Assembly: GCF_009769735.1 (NCBI RefSeq)
Contig: NZ_WSRO01000001.1
Coordinates: 62,001 to 126,000 of the forward strand
Direction of reading: 5' to 3'
DNA: 64,000 nt
DNA from: Streptomyces sp. BA2
Lineage (GTDB): Bacteria; Actinomycetota; Actinomycetes; Streptomycetales; Streptomycetaceae
Shown here one piece after another: positions 63,732-64,000 of this stretch (positions are counted from its first letter, which is position 1; each line of letters opens with the position of its first letter). The notes below the pieces were generated by a model that was given only the letters and a program-made list of their open reading frames with translations, made no database searches and had not been told where the DNA came from. The position numbers and the translations under genes are program-made.

Positions 63732-64000
63732 CCACTTCCCCTGTCGTGCACCTCACGCGACGGCCCACCACAAGCACCACACCCCCAGAAAACCGTCGTC
63801 CCAGAGACCAACGAAGAGGATCAGACAACGTCACACCACACGAGATCGGACCCCAGAGAATGGCCGAGGAGGCGGTTGAACGGCGCATGCCGTGTCCGTG
63901 GCGTGCCCTCAACTCCGGAGCGGATCGCGTAGCGGGCGTTCCAGTCTGTTGCTCGGTGCGGACGTGCGGGTCGCGGAGTTCTCGCAGGGGATAAAGCCCG
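63732..64000. other. Window end, upstream of the recombinase trio
   Basis: No supported gene. It probably contains the promoter and end of the Tn554-like element, but no end sequence could be fixed. Confidence 0.3.

Noticed and set aside
1..64000. CRISPR arrays, tRNA or rRNA genes
   Set aside because: No regularly spaced repeats or recognisable tRNA/rRNA sequence were found by eye.

Overview
The window is high-GC actinobacterial DNA and looks like Streptomyces or a close relative, probably a chromosome arm or large linear plasmid. Support comes from GTG starts, ATGA/GTGA overlaps, a LysM/BTAD regulator, ISL3/IS110/IS5/IS630/IS701 debris, and typical Streptomyces families (WhiJ-type accessory fragments, Vat and Mgt enzymes, a Tn554-like recombinase trio). 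No rRNA, tRNA or CRISPR array was recognised.

Layout. (1) 1-9969: a tightly packed, intact Tad/Flp-type pilus operon (SAF/CpaB-like, TadZ-like, TadA, TadB, TadC, Flp pilin-like, three TadE/F/G-like proteins), ending in a 1156-aa membrane LysM-BTAD protein. (2) 10.1-20.0 kb: a truncated membrane protein, many transposase remnants, an isolated 664-aa protein of unknown function (13325-15319) and an IS701-like element with 109-bp terminal repeats. (3) 20.0-24.9 kb: a cassette bracketed by imperfect ~40-bp direct repeats, with a divergent TetR gene, a Vat-like acetyltransferase, a macrolide-type glycosyltransferase, a dehalogenase-type hydrolase and a MarR gene. (4) 25-59 kb: a transposon-riddled island of unusual proteins. 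(5) 59.6-63.7 kb: a Tn554-like tnpA/tnpB/tnpC set, with tnpA frameshifted.

The island is the interesting part. It holds two secreted glycine-rich proteins whose C-terminal domains are unmistakable ubiquitin (about three quarters identical to eukaryotic ubiquitin by hand alignment) but stop before the Gly-Gly tail. It also holds four full-length paralogues joining an N-terminal hemopexin-like domain to a long glycine-rich domain ending GNGAARITW, a stand-alone glycine-rich protein, a protein with three MABP-type beta-prism repeats, an NHL-type propeller, a secreted Ig/CBM2-like protein with a scrambled second copy, and several small secreted proteins. Two hemopexin copies form the arms of a ~2-kb inverted repeat.

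Most of these unusual genes share a promoter-like sequence: GAGGGCAA(A/G/C), 15-16 nt, then TATA(C/A/T)C-like. I found it by eye upstream of at least eight genes: 13325-15319, 25300, 39802, 42766-44198, 47969, 52234, 55060 and 57446, with weaker matches at 46452 and 35311. Genes separated by up to 45 kb of transposon debris therefore look co-regulated, which argues for a dispersed regulon of surface or eukaryote-directed proteins rather than random debris. The ubiquitin genes do not show this promoter. The function of the set is inferred, not shown.
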